Assembly: GCA_001786365.1 (NCBI GenBank)
Contig: MFWK01000007.1
Span: forward strand, 27,406-52,312
Length of the DNA stretch: 24,907 nt
Source: Candidatus Nomurabacteria bacterium RIFOXYD2_FULL_35_12
GTDB lineage: Bacteria; Patescibacteriota; Minisyncoccia; Phycocordibacterales; UBA9973
Direction of reading: 5' to 3'
Below, piece after piece: positions 12,556 to 19,338 of the stretch. How positions within the stretch are numbered: the first letter of the stretch is position 1; each line of letters starts with the position of its first letter. Below the pieces are notes generated by a model. It made no database searches. It was not told where the DNA came from and saw nothing but the letters and a program-made list of their open reading frames with translations. The translations under genes were made by a program, and so were the position numbers.

Positions 12556-13644
12556 ATGGGAATATTAGATTCAGTTAGAAAGAATATAGAAGAAAAGAAA
12601 AAGCATACTACACCTGCTGTAGAAGGGCACGCTTTGGCAGAAGTTTTAAAAGATAAAAGTAAATCTGACCTTTTTGGTAAACTCCTTGAAAGAGAGGGTA
12701 AGAAAGATTTAGGTGAGAGACTTGCCAAGAATGAGCTGGAAGAAGGTGATGTTGAGACTCTTGAGGAATTAAGAAAAACTCTTTCTGAAAAAATAACTCG
12801 TGCGGAAGAAACTGAGAAGTTGCTAACAAAAGAAAGTGTGATTGATTTTGCTCGCAATAACCCTGATTTTGAAAAAGTAGTAAACCAATTAACCCCCGAA
12901 GGAGCTATAAAAGTGATAGTGAGTCAATTAAAAGAGATTTCTATTACAGATGAGGATAGATTTAATACCATTGCTTCTTTATTAAAATCTAAAGAGAGTT
13001 ATAGAAATGGGGGATACAAAGAAACTGAAAAAGAAGTTGAAGAATTGTTAAATAAAAAAGGTATTACTTCAAAGGAATTTCAAGATGCTATTGCGATAGA
13101 AGATCAAAACAAAAAAGAGGAAGCGTTAAAAGAGTTGGCAAATAGAACAAATACTTTTTTTAAGAGAAGTCTTTATTCTCTTTCTAGTGGTAAATGGGGG
13201 AAAGATACTACCCTGGAGGAATTAAAAGAATCTGCAGAATCAATTAAAAATTCTATTGCTAATTTAGATACTGTAAGTTCTAGTATTGGTTTGGCGCTGT
13301 TTATGAGTGTTAATGAAAATAAAGATATAAGAAAAGCTTATTCCAATGAACTAACTGGTGAAAAATCACCTAACGAATCTAAAAAAGGTTTTAAGGAAGC
13401 AAAAAATGAAGCCTATGATGAAACTGATCTTAAAAAGGAGTGGGAGGAGTTAAAGAAAAAACAACCAAATCCAGGATATAAAAATCTTGATATAGGTAGA
13501 AAGGAAGCTTTGAGAGGTAGATTTATTAATGAACAAGTAAAGGCACATAAAGATAGTAACGAAGGTGGAGGATTCTGGGCTCGTATTTTTCAAGCATTTT
13601 TTGAGAAAAAAATTGAAGATAATAGAGAAAAATTTGAATTATAA
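12556..13644 (+). CDS. Large charged coiled-coil protein, unknown function
   Basis: I do not recognise a family. The 362-aa product is soluble, rich in Lys and Glu and mostly predicted helical, with coiled-coil-like stretches at about residues 65-100 and 155-180. There is no signal peptide and no clear transmembrane segment. The C-terminus has a glycine-aromatic patch (GGGFWARIFQAFFEKK), possibly amphipathic and membrane-contacting. It is first in a run with the 98-aa gene 4 bp downstream, and the large ATPase gene follows. A shared process is suggested by adjacency only. Confidence 0.75.
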   Translation: MGILDSVRKNIEEKKKHTTPAVEGHALAEVLKDKSKSDLFGKLLEREGKKDLGERLAKNELEEGDVETLEELRKTLSEKITRAEETEKLLTKESVIDFARNNPDFEKVVNQLTPEGAIKVIVSQLKEISITDEDRFNTIASLLKSKESYRNGGYKETEKEVEELLNKKGITSKEFQDAIAIEDQNKKEEALKELANRTNTFFKRSLYSLSSGKWGKDTTLEELKESAESIKNSIANLDTVSSSIGLALFMSVNENKDIRKAYSNELTGEKSPNESKKGFKEAKNEAYDETDLKKEWEELKKKQPNPGYKNLDIGRKEALRGRFINEQVKAHKDSNEGGGFWARIFQAFFEKKIEDNREKFEL

Positions 13645-13648
13645 TTTT

Positions 13649-13945
13649 ATGAACGATACATTTACAGACTTATATAATGAATTTATGGTTTTTGTAGAAA
13701 AAGGCGACGAAGCAGGCGCTCGTAAGTTTTTAGTTGATAATTTGACAAAATTCCCGAAAGATATGCAAGACAAATTAACTTTTGCTTTTTTCGAGGAAGC
13801 TTTGACAGATGAGGCAAAAAGTATAGAAGCTATAGCTGAAATGCAAAAACAAGGTTTAGAAGCAATGGGTCAGATAGATAAAGCAAAGAAAACCATTGAT
13901 GACCAAGCAAAAATAAAAGATTTAAAAGCTAAACTATCTAAATAG
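13649..13945 (+). CDS. Small helical protein, unknown function
   Basis: No family is recognised. The 98-aa acidic, alpha-helical protein starts MNDTFTDLYNEFMVFVEKGD. The frame is open further upstream, but that part overlaps the previous gene, and the ATG at 13649, 4 bp after the upstream stop, is the natural start. Its C-terminus is a Lys/Asp/Gln-rich helix with a coiled-coil look. It lies between the coiled-coil gene and the large ATPase and is probably cotranscribed with the former. Confidence 0.7.
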   Translation: MNDTFTDLYNEFMVFVEKGDEAGARKFLVDNLTKFPKDMQDKLTFAFFEEALTDEAKSIEAIAEMQKQGLEAMGQIDKAKKTIDDQAKIKDLKAKLSK

Positions 13946-13990
13946 TTGTAATAGTTGGGGTGAAAATTTAGCTTTTTACCTTTTTTGTTA

Positions 13991-13996
13991 TACAAT
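13991..13996 (+). promoter_or_regulatory. -10 box of a leaderless promoter for the conjugation-type ATPase
   Basis: TACAAT (followed by an overlapping TATAAG) lies 7 nt before the ATG at 14004, the spacing seen before many genes here. No convincing -35 was found. Confidence 0.5.
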
Positions 13997-14003
13997 ATAA
14001 GTA

Positions 14004-16766
14004 ATGAACCCGTCATTCTTTAAGGAGATGCCGAAGTTTAAGACTCCAGAAGAGGAGCTAGATTATTTGCGTGCTCATGTAAAGAAACGTGAAGAAGAAC
14101 TTATTCAAGTAGGTCATTTTGAAAATGTAAAAGAAAATGCTTCTCATGATGTAATCGGAGCTTATAAAGATGTACCAGCAGAAAAATTAGTGCATGAGAG
14201 TCATATAATAGATAAAAAAGAAGCGCAGGGTATAGTATTAGCGCTCAAACCAGAATCACATGACAGTGTGATGGAAGAGCTTTTAGGAATTGTGATAACA
14301 AAAGGGATTAGAAATGCTCTATCGGTGGTAGAAGCGATGGGGAATCCGCATGTGGAAGACGATTTTCATCGAATCCTTGTTCAATATTTAAAAACCGGGC
14401 AAATGGTTTCTGGTTTAAAAGAAGGCACACCTTTATATAAATCTCTCAATATGACTCTTTTTGAAATAACTCTTCCGCCACCTACAGATGAAGCCGACAA
14501 ATCAAAAGGCTTCAAAGAATTCATCGGAGCAATGGAGCAATTTTATGCAGGTATGCATTCTATCTCTATTGATAAGAATAATGAAAAAGAAAATTATTTT
14601 ACACTTGAAGTAGCACTCAGTAGTGATAGTGATGAAGTAGTTATCTATGCAGGTGTTCCAAATAAATATATTTCTCTTTTTGAAAAACAAATTTTAGCAT
14701 TTTATCATAATGCAAAAGTGCACGAAGTTACGAATGATTATAATGTTTTTAATGCTTCTGGTGCTTCTGCTGGTGCTTATGCTACTTTATCAGAGCGCGG
14801 AGTGATGCCTATAAAGACTTATGATAATATCGAGCACGATCCGATGAATACGATATTGAATGTTTTTTCTAAATTAAAAACAGCTGGAGAAGGCGCTGCT
14901 ATTCAGCTCGTGATTGCGCCTGCTGGGGATAAGTTTATAGATGAATTTCATTTAATATTACAGGATGTAAAAGATGGTGTTTCTGTAAAACACGCATCGG
15001 ATAATTTCTATAAATTTAGTCATGCTTTCTTGAAAATCGGTAAAGAACTTATTTTGGGAGTAGAAAAGAAAAAAGATAATGACGGAAAACATGTAAAAGG
15101 TGGACGTGCCATAGATGAAGGCGCAGTGGAAAAGATAGGGAATAAGATGAAAAGCACGATTATGAAAGCAAACATTCGTATTATTGCCTCTGGGCAAAAC
15201 AAAGAACGCGCGGAAGCTATCTTGCAAGAAATAAAATCTTCTTTTAATCAGTTTACTGAGACAGCCAGCAATTCTTTTGTTTTTGAAGATGTCTATGGAA
15301 ACAATCTAAAGAATCTTTTTCGTGATTTTTCTTTTAGATCTTTCTCCCATGATAAAATAATGCCTTTGAACTTGAAAGAGCTTGCCTCGGTGTTTCATTT
15401 TCCAGTAGGTATAGGCAGTCAGCCTCAATTAAAAGAAGCAAAGGCTGGCATCGCGCCTGCACCACTTGAAATGAAGCAAGAAGGAGTAGTTTTAGGTATA
15501 AATAGTTATCGTGGTAAAGACACTGAAATCCATTTAGCTAGGGAAGACAGGATGAGACATTTTTATGTGATAGGTCAGACAGGTACAGGTAAGACAAATA
15601 TAATGCTAAATATGATTACACAAGATATCAGAAATGGAGATGGCTGTTGCTATATCGACCCGCACGGCACAGACATTCAAACTATTTTGTCCCGTATTCC
15701 AAAGGAACGCATTGATGATGTTATTTACTTTGATCCTGCCTACATAGCGCGACCTATGGGACTCAATATGCTCGAGTATGATCCAAAATATCCGGAGCAA
15801 AAGACTTTTGTGGTGAATGAAATGATGGGAATTTTTAATAAACTTTTTGATATGAAAGTAGGTGGGGGAGCGATGTTTGAACAGTATTTTAGAAATAGCG
15901 CGTTTTTAGTGATGGAAGATCCAGAATCCGGCTCAACCTTGCTCGAGATTACGCGAGTTTTGGGAGATAAAACATTTCGTGATATGAAACTCGCAAAATG
16001 TAAGAATCCGATCATTAAACAATTTTGGACTTCAGCTGAACAGACGACTGGTGACCAGTCTCTGGCAAACTTTGTGCCATATATTTCTTCCAAATTCGAT
16101 AATTTTATCAGCAATGACATAATGCGTCCCGTAGTTCTTCAACAAAATTCTGTTTTTAATTTCAGAAAAATAATGGATGAGAAAAAAATTCTCTTAGTAA
16201 ATCTTTCCAAAGGTAGGCTGGGAGATATAAATGCGAATTTGATTGGTCTTGTCTTGGTTGGCAAGATTCAGATGGCGGCGCTTTCCAGAGTAGACATGTT
16301 TGGAAAACCAATGAATGATTTTTATCTTTATATTGATGAGTTTCAAAACGTCACCACTGATTCTATTGCTTCCATTTTGTCGGAAGCTAGAAAATACAGA
16401 CTTTCATTAAACATTGCGCATCAATACATCAGTCAATTAGAAGAAAAAATTAAAAATGCTGTTTTTGGTAACGTCGGTTCTATGGCTGTGTTCCGTGTGG
16501 GTACCGAAGATGCGACATTTTTGGAACCAAAATTCAAGCCTCAATTTACTGCATCCGATATCACTAAACTGGACAACTATAATGCATATATGAATATGTT
16601 GGTGAGTGGTCAGCCGGTTAAACCATTTAATATTAGGACTTTGGCGCCAGAAAAAGGTAATCCCGAGATTGTGGATAACTTAAAAGAGCTTTCGTATGTA
16701 AAATATGGCCGTGACCGCGCCGAAGTTGAAGCTGAAATTATGGGAAGGTATAAAACTTTAGAATAA
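14004..16766 (+). CDS. Type IV secretion / conjugation-type ATPase (TraD/VirB4-like, DUF87 group)
   Basis: A 920-aa P-loop ATPase. Walker A is GQTGTGKT at about residues 524-531, within HFYVIGQTGTGKTNIMLNMI, followed by YIDPHGTDI. Walker B is YIDEF at about 776-780 with FQNVTTDSIASILSEARKYR, and a sensor-like AHQYISQLEEKI follows. This C-terminal half matches the VirD4/TraD/HerA-like DNA-pumping or coupling ATPases. The N-terminal ~500 residues are helical and mixed and not assigned. No obvious N-terminal membrane segments are seen, unlike typical VirD4. No relaxase or other secretion genes are in this window. Likely roles are DNA transport or a type IV pilus-like secretion step, but the substrate is unknown. 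Confidence 0.85.
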   Translation: MNPSFFKEMPKFKTPEEELDYLRAHVKKREEELIQVGHFENVKENASHDVIGAYKDVPAEKLVHESHIIDKKEAQGIVLALKPESHDSVMEELLGIVITKGIRNALSVVEAMGNPHVEDDFHRILVQYLKTGQMVSGLKEGTPLYKSLNMTLFEITLPPPTDEADKSKGFKEFIGAMEQFYAGMHSISIDKNNEKENYFTLEVALSSDSDEVVIYAGVPNKYISLFEKQILAFYHNAKVHEVTNDYNVFNASGASAGAYATLSERGVMPIKTYDNIEHDPMNTILNVFSKLKTAGEGAAIQLVIAPAGDKFIDEFHLILQDVKDGVSVKHASDNFYKFSHAFLKIGKELILGVEKKKDNDGKHVKGGRAIDEGAVEKIGNKMKSTIMKANIRIIASGQNKERAEAILQEIKSSFNQFTETASNSFVFEDVYGNNLKNLFRDFSFRSFSHDKIMPLNLKELASVFHFPVGIGSQPQLKEAKAGIAPAPLEMKQEGVVLGINSYRGKDTEIHLAREDRMRHFYVIGQTGTGKTNIMLNMITQDIRNGDGCCYIDPHGTDIQTILSRIPKERIDDVIYFDPAYIARPMGLNMLEYDPKYPEQKTFVVNEMMGIFNKLFDMKVGGGAMFEQYFRNSAFLVMEDPESGSTLLEITRVLGDKTFRDMKLAKCKNPIIKQFWTSAEQTTGDQSLANFVPYISSKFDNFISNDIMRPVVLQQNSVFNFRKIMDEKKILLVNLSKGRLGDINANLIGLVLVGKIQMAALSRVDMFGKPMNDFYLYIDEFQNVTTDSIASILSEARKYRLSLNIAHQYISQLEEKIKNAVFGNVGSMAVFRVGTEDATFLEPKFKPQFTASDITKLDNYNAYMNMLVSGQPVKPFNIRTLAPEKGNPEIVDNLKELSYVKYGRDRAEVEAEIMGRYKTLE

Positions 16767-16817
16767 GATTTTTAATTTTTTAATTTATAAATTTATTTGA
16801 TTAAATCAGAAAAGTGC

Positions 16818-16823
16818 TATAAT
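16818..16823 (+). promoter_or_regulatory. -10 box of the first HicBA module (leaderless)
   Basis: An extended -10, TGC-TATAAT, ends 7 nt before the hicB ATG. TTGATT (16797-16802) is a possible -35 with a 15-bp spacer. Transcription would start at about the start codon. Confidence 0.7.
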
Positions 16824-16830
16824 TGGATTT

Positions 16831-17085
16831 ATGAGTAAAATAAATCAAAAACTTCAATTTAATGTGGTTTTTCGCCCTGAAAAAGAAGGAGGTTTTACCG
16901 CTATGGTGCCTCTTTTGCCTGGTTGCATAAGTTATGGAAAAACTTTAAATGAGGCAAAAAAAATGATTACTGATGCTATTGATGGTTATATTTTTTCTAT
17001 GAAGAAGCGAGGGGAAATCATTGAAACTGACGCCAATAGCTTTATTAGTACTTTGAATGTGAACGAGAGGAGAACATATGCCTAA
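16831..17085 (+). CDS. hicB: HicB-family antitoxin
   Basis: The 84-aa protein has the HicB partial RNase-H fold pattern: FNVVFRPEKEGGFTAMVPLL followed by PGCISYGKTLNEAKKMITDAI. HicB antitoxins neutralise the HicA mRNA interferase and usually repress their own promoter. A separate DNA-binding domain is not obvious in this short protein. The gene precedes and overlaps hicA by 8 bp, the antitoxin-first order. A second module of the same type lies at 23572-24047. Confidence 0.88.
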   Translation: MSKINQKLQFNVVFRPEKEGGFTAMVPLLPGCISYGKTLNEAKKMITDAIDGYIFSMKKRGEIIETDANSFISTLNVNERRTYA

Positions 17086-17293
17086 ACTTCCTGTTCTTAA
17101 CTCAAAGAAACTCATAAAAATTTTTCTCAAAGAAGGTTTCGTCGTTGACCACATCACTGGAAGTCATTATGTGATGTTTAATCCAGTTTCCAAGAAAATA
17201 ATAACAATACCTTATCACACAAAAGATCTTCCAAAAGGAACAATTCACTCTATTATTAAGTTGTCTGGGATAGAAATTAAAAAATTTAGATAA
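17078..17293 (+). CDS. hicA: HicA-family mRNA interferase toxin
   Basis: A 71-aa protein with the HicA double-stranded-RNA-binding-like fold: MPKLPVLNSKKLIKIFLKEG, then HITGSHYVMFN with the conserved Gly-Ser-His catalytic motif (His at about residue 29), then IITIPYHTKDLPKGTIHSII. HicA cleaves mRNA independently of, or at, the ribosome. It overlaps hicB by 8 bp and ends just before a 30-bp A/T palindrome that probably terminates the module. Confidence 0.9.
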   Translation: MPKLPVLNSKKLIKIFLKEGFVVDHITGSHYVMFNPVSKKIITIPYHTKDLPKGTIHSIIKLSGIEIKKFR

Positions 17294-17321
17294 AAAAATA
17301 ATTTTGCAAAATTATTTTTTT
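17292..17321 (+). terminator. A/T-only palindromic terminator after hicA
   Basis: AAAAAAATAATTTTG (17292-17306) is followed directly by its exact reverse complement, ending in seven T residues. It starts at the hicA stop. The stem is AT-rich, so its strength is uncertain, but the position and T-run fit a terminator. Confidence 0.6.
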
Positions 17322-17331
17322 CTGTTAATAT
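17303..17331 (+). promoter_or_regulatory. Leaderless promoter of ndk
   Basis: -35-like TTTGCA (17303-17308), a 17-bp spacer and an extended -10 TGT-TAATAT (17323-17331) ending 6 nt before the ndk ATG. It overlaps the terminator palindrome of hicA. Confidence 0.65.
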
Positions 17332-17337
17332 AAGCAT

Positions 17338-17868
17338 ATGAAAAATTCACAAGAAAGAACATTAGTTATTTTTAAGCCGGATTCGGTGCAGAGAGGTATT
17401 GTGGGGGAGATATTGTCTCGCTTTGAAAAGGCTGGATTTAAAATTGTGGGAGCAAAGATGTTAAAGCCGGATTATGACCATTATTTCAAGCATTATGAAG
17501 ATATCGGCAAGATGGTGTCTCGAAGGGGAAAGAAAGTTTTTGATATTACATTGGAAATGATGAATGAAGGGCCAGTTATAGCCTTTGTTCTAGAAGGTGT
17601 GGAAGTTGTCGCTATGGTTAGAAAAATGGTTGGAACAACAGAACCCAAGTCTGCTTTACCTGGAACTATTCGTGGCGACTATGCGCACATGAGTTTTGCT
17701 CATGCTGACAAACATGAGGTTGGTATTCCTAATATTTTACATGCTTCAGGAGATGTAGAAGAAGCAAAAGCCGAAATTTCACATTGGTTTTCCGAAGAAG
17801 AACTTTTTGATTATGAAACAGTACACGAAAAATTCACTCAGAAAAGAAAGTCTCACAAGAAATCTTAA
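17338..17868 (+). CDS. ndk: Nucleoside diphosphate kinase
   Basis: Transfers phosphate from ATP to NDPs through a phosphohistidine. The N-terminus has the hallmark TLVIFKPDSVQRGIVGEIL, followed by EGVEVVAMVRKMVGTTEPKS and PGTIRGDYA. The catalytic histidine is in NILHASGD at about residue 139. At 176 aa it exceeds the usual ~140 aa: an insertion (HMSFAHADKHEVGIP) separates the RGD motif from the active-site histidine, and there is a basic C-terminal tail. It has its own leaderless promoter and terminator, so it is monocistronic. Confidence 0.96.
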   Translation: MKNSQERTLVIFKPDSVQRGIVGEILSRFEKAGFKIVGAKMLKPDYDHYFKHYEDIGKMVSRRGKKVFDITLEMMNEGPVIAFVLEGVEVVAMVRKMVGTTEPKSALPGTIRGDYAHMSFAHADKHEVGIPNILHASGDVEEAKAEISHWFSEEELFDYETVHEKFTQKRKSHKKS

Positions 17869-17876
17869 ATATACTT

Positions 17877-17902
17877 ATAAAATCCCCGAAAGGGGATTTT
17901 AT
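17877..17902 (+). terminator. Terminator hairpin after ndk
   Basis: ATAAAATCCCC (17877-17887), a GAAA tetraloop and GGGGATTTTAT (17892-17902) form a perfect 11-bp stem. The trailing T-run is within the stem. A nearly identical hairpin follows the LOG-like gene at 21439-21464. Confidence 0.75.
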
Positions 17903-17904
17903 GT

Positions 17905-17910
17905 TAAAAT
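17905..17910 (+). promoter_or_regulatory. -10 box of a leaderless promoter for the CYTH gene
   Basis: An extended -10, TGT-TAAAAT, ends 7 nt before the ATG at 17918, directly after the ndk terminator. An overlapping TATAAT (17910-17915) is too close to the ATG to be used. Confidence 0.55.
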
Positions 17911-17917
17911 ATAATTT

Positions 17918-18478
17918 ATGTACGAAGTTGAAGTAAAAGCACAGCTTAAAAATAGAAAAGAAGTTATGAAAAAACTTCAAGGTTTAGGCTGTAAATTTGG
18001 GAAAGTTCTTCATCAGATTGATCATATTTTTATTCCAGAAGGGTTACCTTTTCCTCCTCCTATCGGCACGCCCGTGCTTCGTATGCGTAAACAAGGCAAA
18101 AAATACTTTTTTACCTTGAAAATTTCACAAAATAATCGAACAGATTCTATTGAAAGAGAGATAGAAATTACAGAAGGAGAAAAAATGATTGAAATTTTAA
18201 AACTTCTTAAATGGCAGGAAACAATTCTTGTTGATAAGAAAAGAATAAAGACAAATTTTAAGGATATGGAAATTGTTCTAGATGATGTAAAAGATTTGGG
18301 CGAATTTATTGAGGTAGAAAAAATTGTAACTCATGCTGATAAAGAATATCGTAAAAAAATTCAAGAAGGATTTTATGTTTTTCTAGAAAAAATCGGAATT
18401 CCTAAAGAAGATCATGTCATTGATGGTAAATATGACATAATGCTCCATGAAATACATAGAAAGTTGGGGGTAAAATGA
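17918..18478 (+). CDS. CYTH-domain protein (class IV adenylate cyclase / triphosphatase-like)
   Basis: The 186-aa product opens with the CYTH signature ExExK as MYEVEVKAQL and has the other ligand-binding patches: PVLRMRKQGKKYFFTLK (about residues 49-65), DSIEREIEI and, later, LDDVKDLGEFIEVEKI (about 125-140). CYTH proteins bind triphosphorylated substrates with Mg/Mn in a tunnel barrel. Activities range from inorganic or thiamine triphosphatase to adenylate cyclase, and the sequence alone does not decide. The stop codon is followed at once by the putative structured RNA region. Confidence 0.85.
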   Translation: MYEVEVKAQLKNRKEVMKKLQGLGCKFGKVLHQIDHIFIPEGLPFPPPIGTPVLRMRKQGKKYFFTLKISQNNRTDSIEREIEITEGEKMIEILKLLKWQETILVDKKRIKTNFKDMEIVLDDVKDLGEFIEVEKIVTHADKEYRKKIQEGFYVFLEKIGIPKEDHVIDGKYDIMLHEIHRKLGVK

Positions 18479-18489
18479 CTTTTCTAATT

Positions 18490-18712
18490 CAGAAACAAAA
18501 AAGTGCTTCTGTCCAGTTGCGGGTGTTTGTGAAAGGGTATACGATTTAAGTAGGGTTATTTCCGGTTATTACCTAGAACACTATTTAATGGGAGTCTCGA
18601 TCGGCTGTGGCCTTGGCCACAAACGTCTGACACCCACCTAGCATTGAGCTATGGTAATACATCAGAAATAGTCCTAATAAGAACTCCGCCGTGCTTTATT
18701 TTGGCGGATTTT
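18490..18712 (+). ncRNA. Unidentified structured RNA between the CYTH gene and the YjdF-like gene
   Basis: There is no coding frame here, but there is dense potential pairing. TAGGGTTATTTC (18551-18562) pairs over 12 bp (with two G-U pairs) with GAAATAGTCCTA (18666-18677). TATTACC (18567-18573) pairs with GGTAATA (18653-18659). TGTGGCC/GGCCACA (18606-18621) is a perfect hairpin. GGGTGT (18521-18526) can pair with ACACCC (18630-18635), crossing the first stem, which suggests a pseudoknot or alternative fold. An intrinsic terminator ends the unit. The 5' part (GTTGCGGGTGTTTGTG, GGGTATACGATTT) reminded me of 6S RNA, but I cannot confirm this. The 5' end is uncertain. Confidence 0.6.
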
Positions 18713-18715
18713 TTA
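18686..18715 (+). terminator. Intrinsic terminator of the structured RNA
   Basis: TCCGCC (18686-18691) and GGCGGA (18704-18709) with a 12-nt loop are followed by six T residues. Confidence 0.75.
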
Positions 18716-18727
18716 TTGAAAATAAGG

Positions 18728-18733
18728 TACAAT
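18728..18733 (+). promoter_or_regulatory. -10 box in front of element copy 3 (leaderless type)
   Basis: TACAAT ends 6 nt before the left-flank ATG of the element (18740), the same spacing seen for ordinary leaderless genes here. It places the presumed transcription start at the duplicated ATG. Confidence 0.6.
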
Positions 18734-18739
18734 TTACAG

Positions 18740-18827
18740 ATGGATCCCGTTAGAGATAATAGTATACATGTTTCCCTTAGAGAAGTAATATCTATAATTA
18801 ATTTATGGTAATCTCTAACGGGATGGA
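18740..18827 (+). mobile_element. Start-codon inverted-repeat element at the YjdF-like gene (copy 3, 78 bp)
   Basis: TCCCGTTAGAGAT (18745-18757) and ATCTCTAACGGGA (18811-18823) are perfect inverted repeats, identical to those of copies 1 and 6. ATGGA flanks both sides (18740-18744 and 18823-18827), the second being the start of the gene. This is the shortest clear copy. From the left ATG a 23-codon ORF (MDPVRDNS...) runs to a TAA at 18809-18811. Confidence 0.78.
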
Positions 18828-19203
18828 CAGAACAAAACTCACTAAACGCCTGATATTCTTAATCTTTTTTATTTTTTTCGCTAACTTCCTCGCAAATACG
18901 TTTTATTGGTATTTTTCTATTTGGTATTTTGATATGATAATGCATTTTCTTGGTGGTTTTTGGATTGGGCTTTTGTATTTTTATATTTTTCCAGCAGAGA
19001 ATAAATCTTTTTATTTAATTTTTAAAATATTACTTTTTACACTCTTTATTGGAATTAGTTGGGAAGTTTTTGAAATATTATTTAATAATATTATTGCTTT
19101 GAATCCTTTTGATTTTTCAGATACTCTTTCAGATATTTTCTTTGATTTAGCTGGTGGAGGAGTAGCTATTTTTTATTTCTTTAAAAGAATTATGTTACAA
19201 TAA
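18823..19203 (+). CDS. Small polytopic membrane protein, YjdF/DUF2238-like
   Basis: The 126-aa protein has about four hydrophobic segments (residues 10-26, 36-54, 64-80 and 103-120). The motif DMIMHFLGGFWIG at about residues 37-49, then GISWEVFEIL and DTLSDIFFDLAGGG, resembles the YjdF (DUF2238) family, whose function is not established. An in-frame ATG at 18805 would add six residues but lies inside the element. The start at 18823 is preferred because it matches the element/ATG junction of the other copies. Upstream promoter signals lie left of the element. Confidence 0.78.
   Translation: MDRTKLTKRLIFLIFFIFFANFLANTFYWYFSIWYFDMIMHFLGGFWIGLLYFYIFPAENKSFYLIFKILLFTLFIGISWEVFEILFNNIIALNPFDFSDTLSDIFFDLAGGGVAIFYFFKRIMLQ
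19196..19201 (+). promoter_or_regulatory. -10 box in front of element copy 4 (leaderless type)
   Basis: TACAAT overlaps the stop codon of the upstream membrane-protein gene and ends 7 nt before the left-flank ATG at 19209. AAGAAGG between them could alternatively serve as a very close Shine-Dalgarno site. Confidence 0.5.
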
Positions 19204-19208
19204 GAAGG

Positions 19209-19328
19209 ATGGATCCCGTTAGAAGTCGCGATCGCAATATAAATATAAACAAAAATATGAAAGTAAACATAGAGAAAATTAATAATTTAATATATCAGAC
19301 ACGCGAGTTGATCGCGATCTGCTTCTAA
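19209..19328 (+). CDS. Possible leader ORF spanning element copy 4 (39 aa)
   Basis: Starting at the duplicated left ATG, the frame reads MDPVRSRDRN..., is open for 39 codons and ends CF-stop, with the TAA inside the right inverted repeat, 4 nt before the ATG of the beta-CASP gene. The arrangement TAA-CGGG-ATG would permit translational coupling. The peptide is not recognisable, and much of its ends is forced by the inverted repeats, so it may have no function of its own. Confidence 0.25.
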   Translation: MDPVRSRDRNININKNMKVNIEKINNLIYQTRELIAICF

Positions 19329-19338
19329 CGGGATGGAT
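19209..19338 (+). mobile_element. Start-codon inverted-repeat element at the beta-CASP gene (copy 4, 119 bp)
   Basis: TCCCGTTAGAAG (19214-19225) pairs with CTTCTAACGGGA (19322-19333). An inner stem CGCGATC (19227-19233) with GATCGCG (19310-19316) lies at the same place as the CGCGGTC/GACCGCG stem of copy 2. ATGGAT is present on both sides (19209-19214 and 19333-19338). Length equals that of copy 2, while the middle ~70 bp are unrelated in sequence. The frame from the left ATG is open through the element to TAA in the right repeat. Confidence 0.82.

Noticed and set aside
18490..18712. Naming the structured RNA as 6S RNA
   Set aside because: Resemblance is limited to short 5' segments, and the proposed pairing includes a crossing helix. 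I kept it as unidentified.
18805..18822. Upstream ATG at 18805 as start of the YjdF-like gene
   Set aside because: It would include the right inverted repeat as coding sequence. The other copies of the element show the gene starting at the ATG after ACGGG.
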